A DNA stretch of 64,000 bases from Rhodocyclales bacterium. Its GTDB lineage: Bacteria > Pseudomonadota > Gammaproteobacteria > Burkholderiales > Rhodocyclaceae. The stretch lies in the NCBI GenBank assembly GCA_016214145.1, contig JACRPA010000005.1, positions 1 through 64,000 on the forward strand, written 5' to 3'. Below, piece after piece: positions 45,327 through 55,233 of the stretch (positions are counted from its first letter, which is position 1; each line of letters begins with the position of its first letter). Under the pieces are notes generated by a model that searched no databases, was not told where the DNA came from, and saw only the letters and a program-made list of their open reading frames with translations. The position numbers were made by a program, and so were the translations under genes.

Positions 45327-46820
45327 ATGACTTTCAAATGCAGCGTCCGCCGGCTCATGCCGGCCCTGTTCGCCGCCCTGATTGCCGGACCGGCGGGTGC
45401 GGCGGGCGGCGCAAAGGGCCTCGAGCGCATCGAGCACATCATCGTCATCTACGCGGAGAACCGCAGCTTCGACAATCTCTACGGCCTGTTCCCCGGCGCC
45501 AACGGCATCGCCAACGCCCGGCCGGAGAACACCGTCCAGGTCGACCACGACGGCAAGCCCTTCGCCGTGCTGCCGCCGATCCTGAAGGGCAATGCGCCCG
45601 ACCCGAAGTTTCCCGCCGCGTTGCCGAACGCACCCTTCCGCATCGATGCGCCGCCCATCAGCCTGCCGCTGTCGGTGCCGACGCGCGACCTGGTGCATCG
45701 CTACTACCAGAACATCGAGCAGATCAACGGCGGGCGCAACGACCGCTTTGCCGCCGTGTCGGATGCCGGCGGCCTCGTCATGGGCCATTACGACGGTTCC
45801 AGCCTGCCGATGTGGCAGTGGGCGAAGGAATACACCCTGGCCGACAATTTCTTCATGGGCGCCTTCGGCGGTTCCTTCCTCAACCACTTCTGGCTGGTGT
45901 GTGCGTGCACGCCGCACTGGGAGCATGCACCCGAAAAGGAACGGGCCAGAACCGACGCCGGCGGGCGCGTCCTGCTTGCGGAAGGTTCACCGGCCTCCGC
46001 GATGAACGGCCGTCCGCGCTATCAGGACGGCGAGCTTACCCCGGACGGATTTGCGGTGAACACCTTGCAACCGCCCTACCAGCCGGGCCGGGTACCGCCC
46101 GCGGCCGGCGGAGACGCTCGTCTCGCCGACCCGGACCGGCATCCCCTTGCGCCGCAAACCTTCCGGACGGTCGGCGACACCTTGAGCGCCAAAGGGGTGT
46201 CATGGGCATGGTACTCGCAATCCTGGAATGCCGCGCTGGCCGACGGCATGCAACTGCCGACGGAAAAGCGCAGCGTGATTTACGGGCGCAAGCCGGGCAT
46301 GCCGAGCTTCGAGGCGCATCACCACCCCTTCAATTACTTCAAGCGCTTCGCCCCCGGCACGTCCGACCGCGAGCGCCACCTGAAGGATGGCGCGCGTTTT
46401 CTCGCGGCCATCGAAAGCGGCACGCTGCCACAGGTTGCCTTCTACAAGCCGGACAGCAACTCGAACGAGCATCCCGGCTACACCGACGTGCTGTCGGGCG
46501 ACCGGCACATTGCGGAACTCGTGGCGAAGATCAAGGCCAGCCCGCTCTGGCCGAGGGTGGCGATCATCGTCACCTACGACGAGAACGGCGGCTTCTGGGA
46601 TCACGTGCCGCCGCCGAAGGGCGACCGCTGGGGGCCGGGCTCGCGCGTGCCGACGATCGTCGTCTCGCCGTTCGCGAAGAAGGGATTCGTCGATTCGACG
46701 CCCTACGACACGACCTCGATCATCAAGCTCATCACGCGCCGCTTCGGCCTGGCGCCGCTGCCGGGCGTGCGCGCCGGCATGGGCGACCTGACCAACGCCT
46801 TCGACTTTTCGCGGCACTGA
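45327..46820 (+). CDS. Exported phosphoesterase (phospholipase C/AcpA family)
   Basis: A 497-residue PF04185-type enzyme with a signal peptide (MTFKCSVRRLMPALFAALIA...). The family opening IEHIIVIYAENRSFDNLYGLFPG holds the catalytic Asn/Ser/Thr region, and later motifs are FFMGAFGGSFLNHFWLVCA, NEHPGYTDVLSGD and VTYDENGGFWDHVPPP. Substrates may be phospholipids or phosphomonoesters in the periplasm. ATG 45327 follows a strong ribosome site (CAGGAGG). The next gene starts 5 bp after its stop. Confidence 0.92.
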   Translation: MTFKCSVRRLMPALFAALIAGPAGAAGGAKGLERIEHIIVIYAENRSFDNLYGLFPGANGIANARPENTVQVDHDGKPFAVLPPILKGNAPDPKFPAALPNAPFRIDAPPISLPLSVPTRDLVHRYYQNIEQINGGRNDRFAAVSDAGGLVMGHYDGSSLPMWQWAKEYTLADNFFMGAFGGSFLNHFWLVCACTPHWEHAPEKERARTDAGGRVLLAEGSPASAMNGRPRYQDGELTPDGFAVNTLQPPYQPGRVPPAAGGDARLADPDRHPLAPQTFRTVGDTLSAKGVSWAWYSQSWNAALADGMQLPTEKRSVIYGRKPGMPSFEAHHHPFNYFKRFAPGTSDRERHLKDGARFLAAIESGTLPQVAFYKPDSNSNEHPGYTDVLSGDRHIAELVAKIKASPLWPRVAIIVTYDENGGFWDHVPPPKGDRWGPGSRVPTIVVSPFAKKGFVDSTPYDTTSIIKLITRRFGLAPLPGVRAGMGDLTNAFDFSRH

Positions 46821-46825
46821 ACCCC

Positions 46826-47611
46826 GTGCGCCCGATCCTGCTTGCGGCGCTGCTCGCGCTGGCCGGCATCGGCCGGCTCGCCGCAAGCGAGGAAATCGTC
46901 AGGCTGCCGAGCCAGGGCGATGCCATCCTGCCGTATCTGCTTTCCTATGAACCGGCCCGCGAGGTGAAGGTCGCCGCCATCCTGTTCAACGGCGGCGACG
47001 GCAAGGTCGGGTTGCTGACGCGGGGGATTCCGGCGCCGGGGGCGAATTTCCTGGTGCGGACGCGCGGGCTGTTCGTCGACAACGGCGTGGCCACCGCCGT
47101 GATCGACGTGCCCTCGGACGTCGGCGGAATGCCCGACGGATTCAGGATCGGCAGGCGACATGTCGAGGACGTGGCCAGCGTGCTGAACGATCTCAACACG
47201 CGCTTTCCGGGCGTTCGGGTTTTCTTCGTCGGGACCAGCCGGGGCACCGTCTCCGCCGCCTATGCGGGCGCGGCGCTCTCGCCGCGGCTGGCGGGCGTGG
47301 TGCTGACGTCGAGCGTATTCAACGCCTCGCGCGGCGGCGGCCAGGGCCTGGCCGGATTCGACTTCAGGAGCATTCGCGTGCCGCTGCTGCTGGTGCACCA
47401 TGTGGAGGACACCTGCCAGGTCACGCCCTACCATCCCGCGCAGGCGCTGTCGCAGACCTATCCGCTGGTTTCCGTGAAGGGCGGCAAGGAGCCGAAGTCC
47501 GGCCCCTGCGATCCGTACAGCCCGCACGGCTATTTCGGCAAGGAAGCCGAAACGGTGCGGGCGATTACGGACTGGATGCTCGGCCTTCCCCACGCCGCTT
47601 CCATCGAGTGA
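46826..47611 (+). CDS. Exported alpha/beta-hydrolase-like protein
   Basis: A 261-residue protein with a GTG start at 46826, giving the signal peptide MRPILLAALLALAGIGRLAA. The nucleophile elbow VFFVGTSRGTVSAAYAGA carries Ser in GTSRG, and late segments with Asp and His (VHHVEDTCQVTPYH, PHGYFGKEAE) may complete the triad. It is co-transcribed with the phosphoesterase. The substrate is unknown. Confidence 0.82.
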   Translation: MRPILLAALLALAGIGRLAASEEIVRLPSQGDAILPYLLSYEPAREVKVAAILFNGGDGKVGLLTRGIPAPGANFLVRTRGLFVDNGVATAVIDVPSDVGGMPDGFRIGRRHVEDVASVLNDLNTRFPGVRVFFVGTSRGTVSAAYAGAALSPRLAGVVLTSSVFNASRGGGQGLAGFDFRSIRVPLLLVHHVEDTCQVTPYHPAQALSQTYPLVSVKGGKEPKSGPCDPYSPHGYFGKEAETVRAITDWMLGLPHAASIE

Positions 47612-47656
47612 GCGGCGCGGCGAAACAGTTTAATGCGCCGGGAACGGAAGGGGGGA

Positions 47657-48901
47657 TTACTTGCTTTCGGCCGGGGTCGGCACCGGCGCGGGCCTGGACG
47701 CGCGCCTGGCCTGCTCGAGGAGCTTCCTGGCCTCCGGGTGCCCCTGCGCGGCGGCGAGGTCCAGCCAGAAGCGCGACTGGACGGGGTCCTTCGCGCTTCC
47801 AATGCCGTTGTAGAGGAGGCCTGCGAGCATGTATTGCGCCTTGGCCTCGCCCTGCTCCGAAGCATTGCGGACCCAGGCGGCGCCTTCGGTTTCGTTCTTC
47901 TCCATGCCGGCCTTGCCGAACAACAGGAGTTCGCCGAGCAGGGCCTGGCCGAACGGATCGCCGTCCGCCGCCGCCTTGCGCACCCAGCGCCGCCCCTCCT
48001 CCTCATTGCGCACTTCCGCGGCGGTGATGAGGGTCAGGCCAAGCAGCCCCTCGGCCTTCGGGTAGCTCTTCTCGGCCGCCATGCGCAGCCACTTGAGCGC
48101 ATCTTCCGGGCTGCGCGTGACGGCGCGGCCGGTGAGGTAGGACAGCCCCAGCAGCGCCTGGGCGTCGACATGGCCCTTGTCCGCCGCCCGGCCCAGCCAG
48201 ACGATGGCTTCCTCCAGTTCGTTGGTCTGCATGAGGGTGCGCGCCAGCCAGACCTGGGCGTTGGCGTCGCCCTGCTCGGCGAGCGGTTGCCAGTCCCTGC
48301 CCTTGAGCGGCGCATGGGCGCGCATGCCCCTGAAGAAACGCTCGGCCATCTCGGCGATGTTCTGCTTGCCGGCGCCGTCTGCCGGCGCGCGCTCTGACAG
48401 CGTGACGGCCAGCAGGATGCCTTCGTCCGCCGGATGCAGGCAGACCTGTCCGTACAGGTCGATCAGCTGCGCCTTGCCGTCCGCGCCGATCGCTGCGAGA
48501 TCCCGCGCCTGCTGGCGGTAGCGCACGCATTTGCGGTCGGGGGCGGCATCCGGGCGGACTTCCTCCGCGAACACCTCGAAGCGCCTGGGATCGGTCTTCT
48601 CCTTCAGATCCTTGCGCAACAGCGCGGCGAGCTCATCGGTGGAGCGGAGGCGCTTGTCCGGCACCTTGCCGCTGGCGATCGCGACCAGGCTGTTGTGCTC
48701 CTTGTCGGCCGGATGGAGAAAGGTCAGGTCGGTGTCGGTGCGCCGCACCAGCGCCCAGCCTGCGCCGGCGGGGCGTTCGACCGACATCGGCACGAGCACG
48801 ATGCGCCCCGGCCGGTCTTCGGCGGGGGCATGGGTTTGCGCCTGCGCCGCCATGGGCGTCAGCGCCAGGCAGGCAAGAAATACGGTGCGAAGTGTCGTCA
48901 T
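47657..48901 (-). CDS. Exported Sel1-repeat protein
   Basis: A 414-residue protein with signal peptide MTTLRTVFLACLALTPMAAQA. The N-terminal 190 residues form a domain of unknown type. From about 205 onward there are at least five Sel1/TPR-like repeats (ANAQVWLARTLMQTNELEEAIVWLGRAADKGHVDAQALLGLSYLTG and similar). Such repeats mediate protein-protein contacts in the periplasm. It lies between convergent and codirectional unrelated genes. Confidence 0.87.
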   Translation of the reverse strand: MTTLRTVFLACLALTPMAAQAQTHAPAEDRPGRIVLVPMSVERPAGAGWALVRRTDTDLTFLHPADKEHNSLVAIASGKVPDKRLRSTDELAALLRKDLKEKTDPRRFEVFAEEVRPDAAPDRKCVRYRQQARDLAAIGADGKAQLIDLYGQVCLHPADEGILLAVTLSERAPADGAGKQNIAEMAERFFRGMRAHAPLKGRDWQPLAEQGDANAQVWLARTLMQTNELEEAIVWLGRAADKGHVDAQALLGLSYLTGRAVTRSPEDALKWLRMAAEKSYPKAEGLLGLTLITAAEVRNEEEGRRWVRKAAADGDPFGQALLGELLLFGKAGMEKNETEGAAWVRNASEQGEAKAQYMLAGLLYNGIGSAKDPVQSRFWLDLAAAQGHPEARKLLEQARRASRPAPVPTPAESK

Positions 48902-48962
48902 GGCGTCGCCATGATAGGCGGAATCGATTCCTGCGGGGCGGCCGTCCATCGGTCACCGGCGG

Positions 48963-49574
48963 TCAGGATTTGATGAGCCCTTCCGCTTTCAGCGCCGCCT
49001 GGACGGCCGGCCGCGCGGCGACGCGCTTCAGGTATTCGGCCAGGCCCGGCCAGCGCGAAAGATCGACTTTCACCCAGTTCGCCCAGTTGAGCACCGTGAA
49101 GAGGTAGCAGTCGGCGACGGTGAAGGCGTCGCCCATCAGCCAGGCGCGGCCTTCGAGGGCCTTCGCCACGATATCGATGCGGCGGTCGAGCAGTTCGCGC
49201 GCCGCCGCCTTCCAGTCCTCCGAAGCCTTCTTGTTGAAGAGCGGGCTGAAGGTCTTGTGAATTTCCGAGGTGATGTAGTTGAGCCATTCCTGCAGGCGGA
49301 CGCGCTCCATGGTGCCGGCCGGCGGCGCCAGTTTCTTCCCGGGGACGAGATCGGCGATGTACTGCACGATGGCCGGCCCTTCGGTGAGGATCTGCCCGTC
49401 GTCGAGGACCAGCGCCGGCACGTAGCCCTTGGGGTTGATGGCGCGGTAGTCGCTGCCGTCCTCGAGCGTCTGGGAATGAAGCTCCTTCTTCACCGTCTCG
49501 AAGGCCAGTCCGGCTTCGCGCAGCGCAATGTGGGGGGACAGGGAACAGGCGCCGGGGCTGTAGTAGAGCTTCAT
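48963..49574 (-). CDS. gstA: Glutathione transferase, beta class
   Basis: A 203-residue glutathione transferase. It opens with MKLYYSPGACSLSPHIALREAGL, and the Cys10 region is that of beta-class bacterial enzymes. The thioredoxin-like half ends with NPKGYVPALVLDDG and the ILTEGPAIVQYIADL motif. The helical half has DAFTVADCYLFTVLNW. It conjugates glutathione to electrophiles in the cytoplasm. The length is normal. Confidence 0.94.
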   Translation of the reverse strand: MKLYYSPGACSLSPHIALREAGLAFETVKKELHSQTLEDGSDYRAINPKGYVPALVLDDGQILTEGPAIVQYIADLVPGKKLAPPAGTMERVRLQEWLNYITSEIHKTFSPLFNKKASEDWKAAARELLDRRIDIVAKALEGRAWLMGDAFTVADCYLFTVLNWANWVKVDLSRWPGLAEYLKRVAARPAVQAALKAEGLIKS

Positions 49575-49767
49575 TTCGATTGTCTCCGGAAGGGATGGGG
49601 TGTCCGGCAATGTGCCGGCAAGGCGACAAGTCTAGCTTATGAGCGCCTAAAAAATAATCGCGGTCAAAAAACCGATTTCAACCCCGTACAGATCATGGTT
49701 TTTCGCCATGAGCCGTGGCACACTGCAGCGCATCATTTTTAACCGAGGCGTTGAATCAGAGGCCACC

Positions 49768-52560
49768 ATGAATACCCGCAAATTCATATTCGATTTCGAG
49801 GACGGCGACGGCAAGGACAAGATGCTGCTGGGCGGCAAGGGCGCCAATCTGTGCGAGATGACGCAGATCGGCCTGAATGTCCCGCCGGGCTTCACCGTCA
49901 CCACCGAGGCCTGCCTCGCCTACCTGGAGAAGAACCAGCTGCCCGAAGGCCTCATGGACGGCATCAAGTCGCACATGAAGGCGCTGGAGAAGAAGACCGG
50001 CAAGGGCTTCGGTAGCGCCGACAACCCGCTGCTGGTGTCGGTGCGCTCCGGTTCGGCGATGTCCATGCCGGGCATGATGGACACCATCCTCAACCTGGGC
50101 CTGAACGAGACCTCGCTGAAGGGCCTCATCAAGCAGACCGCCAACCCGCGCTTCGCCTGGGACGCCTACCGCCGCTTCGTCCAGCTCTTCGGCAAGATCG
50201 CCCTGGGCATCGCCGACGAGGCCTTCGACGAGAAGATGCACGCCGTCAAGAAGAAGTACGGCGCCCTGCAGGACGTCGACCTTTCCGCCGAGCATCTGAA
50301 AGAGCTGGCCGACGAATTCCTCGCCATCATCCAGCGCCATACCGGCAAGCCCTTTCCGGCCGACCCCTACGAGCAGCTGGAAATCGCCGTCGGCGCGGTG
50401 TTCCGCTCCTGGATGGGCAAGCGCGCGGTGGATTATCGCAAGCAGTTCAGGATCACCAAGGACATGGCCAACGGCACGGCGGTGAACGTGTGCACCATGG
50501 TGTTCGGCAACATGGGCAACGACTCCGGCACCGGCGTCGGCTTCACGCGCAACCCGGGCACCGGCGAGAACCTCATCTACGGCGAGTACCTGGTCAACGC
50601 CCAGGGCGAGGACGTGGTGGCCGGCATCCGCACGCCGAAGCCCATCGCCGAGATGGAAAAGGAGATGCCGGAGATCTACCGCCAGTTGATGGAGCTGCAC
50701 AACCGGCTGGAGTCGCACTACCACGAGGTGCAGGACTTCGAGTTCACCATCGAGAAGGGGCGGCTCTACTGCCTGCAGACGCGCAACGGCAAGATGAACG
50801 CCCGCGCCATGGTGCGCACTTCCGTCGAGATGTTCCACGAGGGCCTCATCGGCAAGGAGCGGGCGCTGCTGCGCGTCGATCCGGCCATGCTGGAGCAGCT
50901 GCTGGTGCCGCAACTCTCGCCCAGCTTCCGCGGCAAGTCGCTGGCGCAGGGCCTGCCGGCCTCGCCCGGCGCCGCCTCCGGCAAGATCGTCTTCGACGCC
51001 GACACGGCGGAAGCGCGCGGCAGGGCCGGCGAGCGCATCATCCTGGTGCGCGAGGAGACCAAGCCCGAGGACATCCACGGCTTCTTCCAGGCGCAGGGCA
51101 TCCTCACCAGCCGCGGCGGCAAGACCTCGCACGCCGCCGTGGTGGCGCGCGGCATGGGCAAGCCCTGCGTCTCCGGCTGCGAGGCCATCGTCATCGACGT
51201 CATCGCGCGCCGCGCGGTGATCGGCAGCGCGACGCTGCACGAGGGCGACGTCATCACCATCGACGGCGGCTCCGGCCATGTCTACGCCGGCGAGGTGCCG
51301 ACCGTCGAGGCGGAAGTCTCGGAGGAGATGTCCGTCCTGCTCGAATGGGCCGACGAGGCCGCGCGCCTGCAGGTGATGGCCAACGCCGACACGCCGGAGG
51401 ACGCCGCCCGGGCGCGCGCCTTCGGCGCCGTGGGCATCGGCCTGTGCCGCACCGAACGCATGTTCAACGGCACCGACCGCCTGCCCATCGTGCAGGAAAT
51501 GATCCTGGCGGAAACGCAGGAGGAGCGGCAGGCCGCGCTCGACCGCCTGCTGCCGATCCAGCGCGCCGACTTCAAGGGCATCTTCAAGGCCATGAAGGGC
51601 CTGCCGGTGACGGTGCGCCTGCTCGATCCGCCGATGCACGAATTCCTGCCGACGGCCTCGCAGCTGGAGCTGGAAATCGCCCACCTGCACCACCTGCGCG
51701 ACACCATCAAGGGCCTGGAGGAGCTGCCGGAGACGCTCAAGCTGCTCAACCCGAGGCTCTACCAGCAGTACGCCGACGGCCTCGTCAAGCTGATGGACGG
51801 GCTGAACACCTTCAAGGAATCGCACCTCGAGGAGGACGTCATCCACAAGAAGGAGAAGGTCCTCAAGAAGGTGCGCGCGCTCTCCGAGGTGAATCCGATG
51901 CTCGGCCACCGCGGCGTGCGCCTCGGCATCACCTATCCCGAGATCTACTCGATGCAGATACAGGCCATCCTGGAGGCGGCCGCGCAGTGCGCCCGGGAGG
52001 GGGTCGAGGTGCATCCGGAAATCATGGTGCCGCAGGTCGCCACGGTCGAGGAACTGCGCCGCATCCACGGCTACGTGCAGCGCCTGCACAAGGTGGTCGA
52101 CCTGACCCACGGCATCAACGTGCGCTTCAAGTTCGGCTCCATGATCGAAGTCGTGCGCGCCTGCATGCGCGCCGGCCGCCTGGCCGAGATGGCCGAGTTC
52201 TTCTCGTTCGGCACCAACGACCTGACGCAGGCCACCTTCTCCTTCAGCCGCGAGGACGCCGAGAACAAGTTCCTGCCGGCCTACAACGACAGCGGCATCC
52301 TGCAGGACAACCCCTTCGAGGTGCTCGATGTGAAGGGCGTCGGGCAGGTGATGAGGATCGCCGTGGAGAACGGGCGCAAGACCAACCCGGACCTGAAGAT
52401 CGGCATCTGCGGCGAGCACGGCGGGCACCCGGCCTCGATCCGCTTCTGCCACCACATCGGACTGAACTACGTGTCGTGCTCCGGCCCGCGCGTGCCGATC
52501 GCGCGGCTGGCGGCGGCGCAGGCCAAGCTGCTGGAGGGGCAGTACGCGGATCCGGTGTAA
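49768..52560 (+). CDS. ppdK: Pyruvate, phosphate dikinase
   Basis: A 930-residue enzyme interconverting pyruvate, ATP and phosphate with PEP, AMP and pyrophosphate. The N-terminal ATP-grasp part starts KFIFDFEDGDGKDKMLLGGKGANLCEM and has GSAMSMPGMMDTILNLG. The swivelling domain has the phospho-histidine H455 in GGKTSHAAVVARGMGKPCVSG. The C-terminal PEP-utilising barrel has catalytic C881 in GICGEHGGHP. ATG 49768 is the family start. It is a single-gene unit and points to reversible glycolysis or gluconeogenesis. Confidence 0.96.
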   Translation: MNTRKFIFDFEDGDGKDKMLLGGKGANLCEMTQIGLNVPPGFTVTTEACLAYLEKNQLPEGLMDGIKSHMKALEKKTGKGFGSADNPLLVSVRSGSAMSMPGMMDTILNLGLNETSLKGLIKQTANPRFAWDAYRRFVQLFGKIALGIADEAFDEKMHAVKKKYGALQDVDLSAEHLKELADEFLAIIQRHTGKPFPADPYEQLEIAVGAVFRSWMGKRAVDYRKQFRITKDMANGTAVNVCTMVFGNMGNDSGTGVGFTRNPGTGENLIYGEYLVNAQGEDVVAGIRTPKPIAEMEKEMPEIYRQLMELHNRLESHYHEVQDFEFTIEKGRLYCLQTRNGKMNARAMVRTSVEMFHEGLIGKERALLRVDPAMLEQLLVPQLSPSFRGKSLAQGLPASPGAASGKIVFDADTAEARGRAGERIILVREETKPEDIHGFFQAQGILTSRGGKTSHAAVVARGMGKPCVSGCEAIVIDVIARRAVIGSATLHEGDVITIDGGSGHVYAGEVPTVEAEVSEEMSVLLEWADEAARLQVMANADTPEDAARARAFGAVGIGLCRTERMFNGTDRLPIVQEMILAETQEERQAALDRLLPIQRADFKGIFKAMKGLPVTVRLLDPPMHEFLPTASQLELEIAHLHHLRDTIKGLEELPETLKLLNPRLYQQYADGLVKLMDGLNTFKESHLEEDVIHKKEKVLKKVRALSEVNPMLGHRGVRLGITYPEIYSMQIQAILEAAAQCAREGVEVHPEIMVPQVATVEELRRIHGYVQRLHKVVDLTHGINVRFKFGSMIEVVRACMRAGRLAEMAEFFSFGTNDLTQATFSFSREDAENKFLPAYNDSGILQDNPFEVLDVKGVGQVMRIAVENGRKTNPDLKIGICGEHGGHPASIRFCHHIGLNYVSCSGPRVPIARLAAAQAKLLEGQYADPV

Positions 52561-52572
52561 CGGGGGAACGCT

Positions 52573-53322
52573 TCAGCTGGCGTCGCGCCGATCTTCGAGC
52601 GAAGCGGCGGCATTGATGCCGTCGAGCAGCGATTTCCCCTTCGTCGTCATGTACCAGCGGACGACATTGCGTTCGTCGATCCTGGATTCGATCAGGCCCA
52701 TCGCCTTCAGCGCCGCCAGGCGCGGCGCCACCTGTTCCTTCGGCAGGGTGGTCTTGGTCGCCAGCCCGGTGTTCGCGCCGTAGATGGCGTTGCCCTCGGC
52801 AACGGCGCGCATCAGTTCGATGTCGCCGAAGCTCACCGCGTTGCGCGGCAGTTCCACGATGGAGGCCGGCGCCGCCTCGGGCGCCGCTTCGGGCTCGCTT
52901 GCGCGCGGGGCGGGCGGCGCCGGCGCCGCGCCGCGCTCGGTTGAATACTGCAGATGCTTCACTTCCCGGCGCACCTGCTCCACCTGGCGCATGAGATGCG
53001 CCGCGATGTTCTCGAAGAAGCGCCGCGACACCACCACGTAGAGCAGGCAGAAGCCGGCGAAGACGAACAGGTCGCTGGATTTGAGCCGGGTCGCTTCCAG
53101 CAGGTGGCTGGACATCATGTTGAGGAAGAGCGGCACGGTCAGCGCGGCGACGACGCCGAGCACCATGTGCTTGCCGGCGGTGCGCCAGGGCGTGCCGGTG
53201 TCGCGTTCGTTGAGGAAGAAGTTGGCGAGGCCGCCGAGAAGGCCGGTGGCGACCATGATGCCGAGGATGAGGATCAGGTGAATATCGATCCCGCTGACCG
53301 CTATTGTTTGTGCGCCGCCCAT
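52573..53322 (-). CDS. Three-TM protein with cytoplasmic winged-helix end (YEATS-associated type)
   Basis: A 249-residue protein. The N-terminal 110 residues hold three hydrophobic helices (IDIHLILILGIMVATGLLGGL, MVLGVVAALTVPLFL, LFVFAGFCLLYVVVS), similar to the YEATS-associated 3TM family. An Ala/Pro linker follows, then a winged-helix-like domain (TTLPKEQVAPRLAALKAMGLIESRIDERNVVRWYMTTKGKSLL). This suggests a membrane-tethered regulator. The start at 53322 is preferred over an upstream in-frame codon. The family assignment is tentative. Confidence 0.7.
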   Translation of the reverse strand: MGGAQTIAVSGIDIHLILILGIMVATGLLGGLANFFLNERDTGTPWRTAGKHMVLGVVAALTVPLFLNMMSSHLLEATRLKSSDLFVFAGFCLLYVVVSRRFFENIAAHLMRQVEQVRREVKHLQYSTERGAAPAPPAPRASEPEAAPEAAPASIVELPRNAVSFGDIELMRAVAEGNAIYGANTGLATKTTLPKEQVAPRLAALKAMGLIESRIDERNVVRWYMTTKGKSLLDGINAAASLEDRRDAS

Positions 53323-53385
53323 ACGCCCTCCCCGTGTGCGTGATGGAGAAACACTATGCCACAAACGGTGGCCGGGGCATAGACG

Positions 53386-53682
53386 CTATTTGGCCTGGGG
53401 CCTGGCGGCTTCCCGGCTGAGCTGCTTGGCCTGCACCTTGTCGTTCACGAACTGCACGGATATCGCCGTGCCGCCGTCCTGCCAGGTGGCCATGCCGCCG
53501 GAGAGGCCGGCGACGCTGACGGCGCTGGACTCGGTGGGCTCGCCGAGGATGGCGACGACTTCCTTCTGCGTCATGCCGGTCCGGATGCGCTCGAAATTCT
53601 CGGCGGAGATTTTCGAGCCGCAGGCGGCGAGAAGTGCCAAGGCGGCCAGCGCGGCAGCGCCGGAAAGATAGCGCAGGTTCAT
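53386..53682 (-). CDS. Small BamE/SmpA-like lipoprotein
   Basis: A 98-residue lipoprotein with signal MNLRYLSGAAALAALALLAAC (lipobox C21). The mature motif FERIRTGMTQKEVVAILGEPTES is the beta-alpha unit of the SmpA/OmlA/DUF3862 fold. It is too short and divergent to call BamE itself. It lies 12 bp after the glycosyltransferase gene and may be co-transcribed with it. Confidence 0.8.
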   Translation of the reverse strand: MNLRYLSGAAALAALALLAACGSKISAENFERIRTGMTQKEVVAILGEPTESSAVSVAGLSGGMATWQDGGTAISVQFVNDKVQAKQLSREAARPQAK

Positions 53683-53694
53683 GTCCGGAGGAGG

Positions 53695-55233
53695 TTACCG
53701 CTGATAGAGGTAAATGATTTTACCCTTGCGGGACTGCGTCTGGAGCACGGCTTGCCAGCCTGACCCGGCGGCGTCGGGCAGGGGATCGCGGCGCAGGAGC
53801 CAGGCAGGCGAGCCCACCTCCCCCAGCCGGGCATCCTCGATCGGGGTCGGCAGGCGATTGAGGTAGAAGGCGAGGCGCGGATCCGTGCTGCCCTGCTGGT
53901 ACAGGGCGATCCGTGCCGGCACATGCTCGTTGATGTAGGCGCTGAGGTTGTATATCGTCCGGTCCTCGGGCAGATGAGTCTGCAGCACGCCATTGTAGAA
54001 GGTCGTGATCAGCACGCCGCTGACGACCAGGCTGGCCACGGACGGTCGCGCGCGCAGCGCATTCCTCAGCAAGGCGAGCGCGGACAGGAGCAGCAGGAGC
54101 CCCAGGCTGGCCGCTCCCCAGGAAAGGTGATCGCGCCATGCCAGTGCGGCCCCGAACAGCGCGGCGATGAGCAGCAGGTTGATGAGCAGCTGGGCCCAGC
54201 CGAGCCAGCCCGCTTCCCTGTAGTGCGGCATTTTCGACAGGTATTGCGCGGTGAGCAGGGCGGCCGGCGCCATCAGCGGCAGCAGGTAGGCGGCCTTTCG
54301 GCTCGACAGCAGCAACAGGAACACCATGCCGGACGCAAGCCACAACGCCATGGGGTCGCGCTGCCGAAGGCCCCGGAATGTTCCTGCCAGGAACGGCAGC
54401 AGGAGCGGGCTGACCGCCGACAGCATGACCGGGAAGTAGAACCAGCGTCCGCGCATTTCCTCGACATCCCCCGTTACCCTGCCCCAAACCTCATGCCGCC
54501 AGAGAGCCAGGGCGTCCGGCAGCTGCTGCATGACCATCGCCGCCCAGCCGGCAATGGGCGCGCAGGCCAGAATCACCCCCAATGCATGCCATTGCCAGGC
54601 GATGCGGACTGAATCGGCTGCGCGCGGCTTGACGAAGCCGGCGCCGATGCCGATGAACACCAGGGCGATGGGCCCCTTGGCGAGAAGGGCGAGCGCCGTG
54701 AACAGATAGGCGAGGGAAAGGCAAGCCGTCCCCGATCTCCCCGGCCGTCGAAAAGCCCAGGCAAAAGCGGCCACGGCAGCCGTGGTGAGCGCGGCAAGGA
54801 AGGGGTCGGTGGTCACCTTGCGGAATTCGGTATTGAAAAGCAGGAAACCCGCCAGCACCGGCAGCACGAGCAGGGCGGTGTGCCGGTCGCTGACGGCGCG
54901 CGCGATCAGCCAGCTGGCCAGCAGCATGAGCAGGCCCAGCAGGGCCGTCACGAGCCGGGCCGCCGTCACGGAAGGCTCGCCGGCCATTTTGTAGGCCAGC
55001 GCGGAGGCCCAATAGGGCAGAGGCGGCTTTTCCAGGCGCAACTCGCCTATGAAATGCGGCACCACCCAGTTGTGCAGTTCCAGCATTTCACGCCCCGTCT
55101 CCAGCACCCTGGCTTCATGGATGCCGCTGAGCAGCGTCAGGTTGAGATGCGCCACGAGGCTCAGCGCCGACAGCGCCAGGGCCAGCAGCACATACAGCGC
55201 GTGGCGCCGGTTCGGCTCAGGAAGCGAAGGCAT
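53695..55233 (-). CDS. GT39/ArnT-like membrane glycosyltransferase
   Basis: A 512-residue polytopic membrane protein of the PMT/ArnT (GT-C) fold. The acidic motif in the first periplasmic loop is visible (HEARVLETGREMLEL, with E preceding GRE), followed by LRLEKPPLPYW and about ten further spans. ArnT-type enzymes transfer sugars from undecaprenyl carriers to lipid A or other envelope acceptors. It overlaps the upstream SdiA-regulated-type gene by 17 bp and lies in a locus with a two-component system and a YejM-like sulfatase. Confidence 0.87.
   Translation of the reverse strand: MPSLPEPNRRHALYVLLALALSALSLVAHLNLTLLSGIHEARVLETGREMLELHNWVVPHFIGELRLEKPPLPYWASALAYKMAGEPSVTAARLVTALLGLLMLLASWLIARAVSDRHTALLVLPVLAGFLLFNTEFRKVTTDPFLAALTTAAVAAFAWAFRRPGRSGTACLSLAYLFTALALLAKGPIALVFIGIGAGFVKPRAADSVRIAWQWHALGVILACAPIAGWAAMVMQQLPDALALWRHEVWGRVTGDVEEMRGRWFYFPVMLSAVSPLLLPFLAGTFRGLRQRDPMALWLASGMVFLLLLSSRKAAYLLPLMAPAALLTAQYLSKMPHYREAGWLGWAQLLINLLLIAALFGAALAWRDHLSWGAASLGLLLLLSALALLRNALRARPSVASLVVSGVLITTFYNGVLQTHLPEDRTIYNLSAYINEHVPARIALYQQGSTDPRLAFYLNRLPTPIEDARLGEVGSPAWLLRRDPLPDAAGSGWQAVLQTQSRKGKIIYLYQR

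Noticed and set aside
49756-52455. An 899-codon frame antisense to ppdK.
   Set aside because: It mirrors a strongly conserved dikinase gene and shows no family motif. Third-position GC bias explains the lack of stops.
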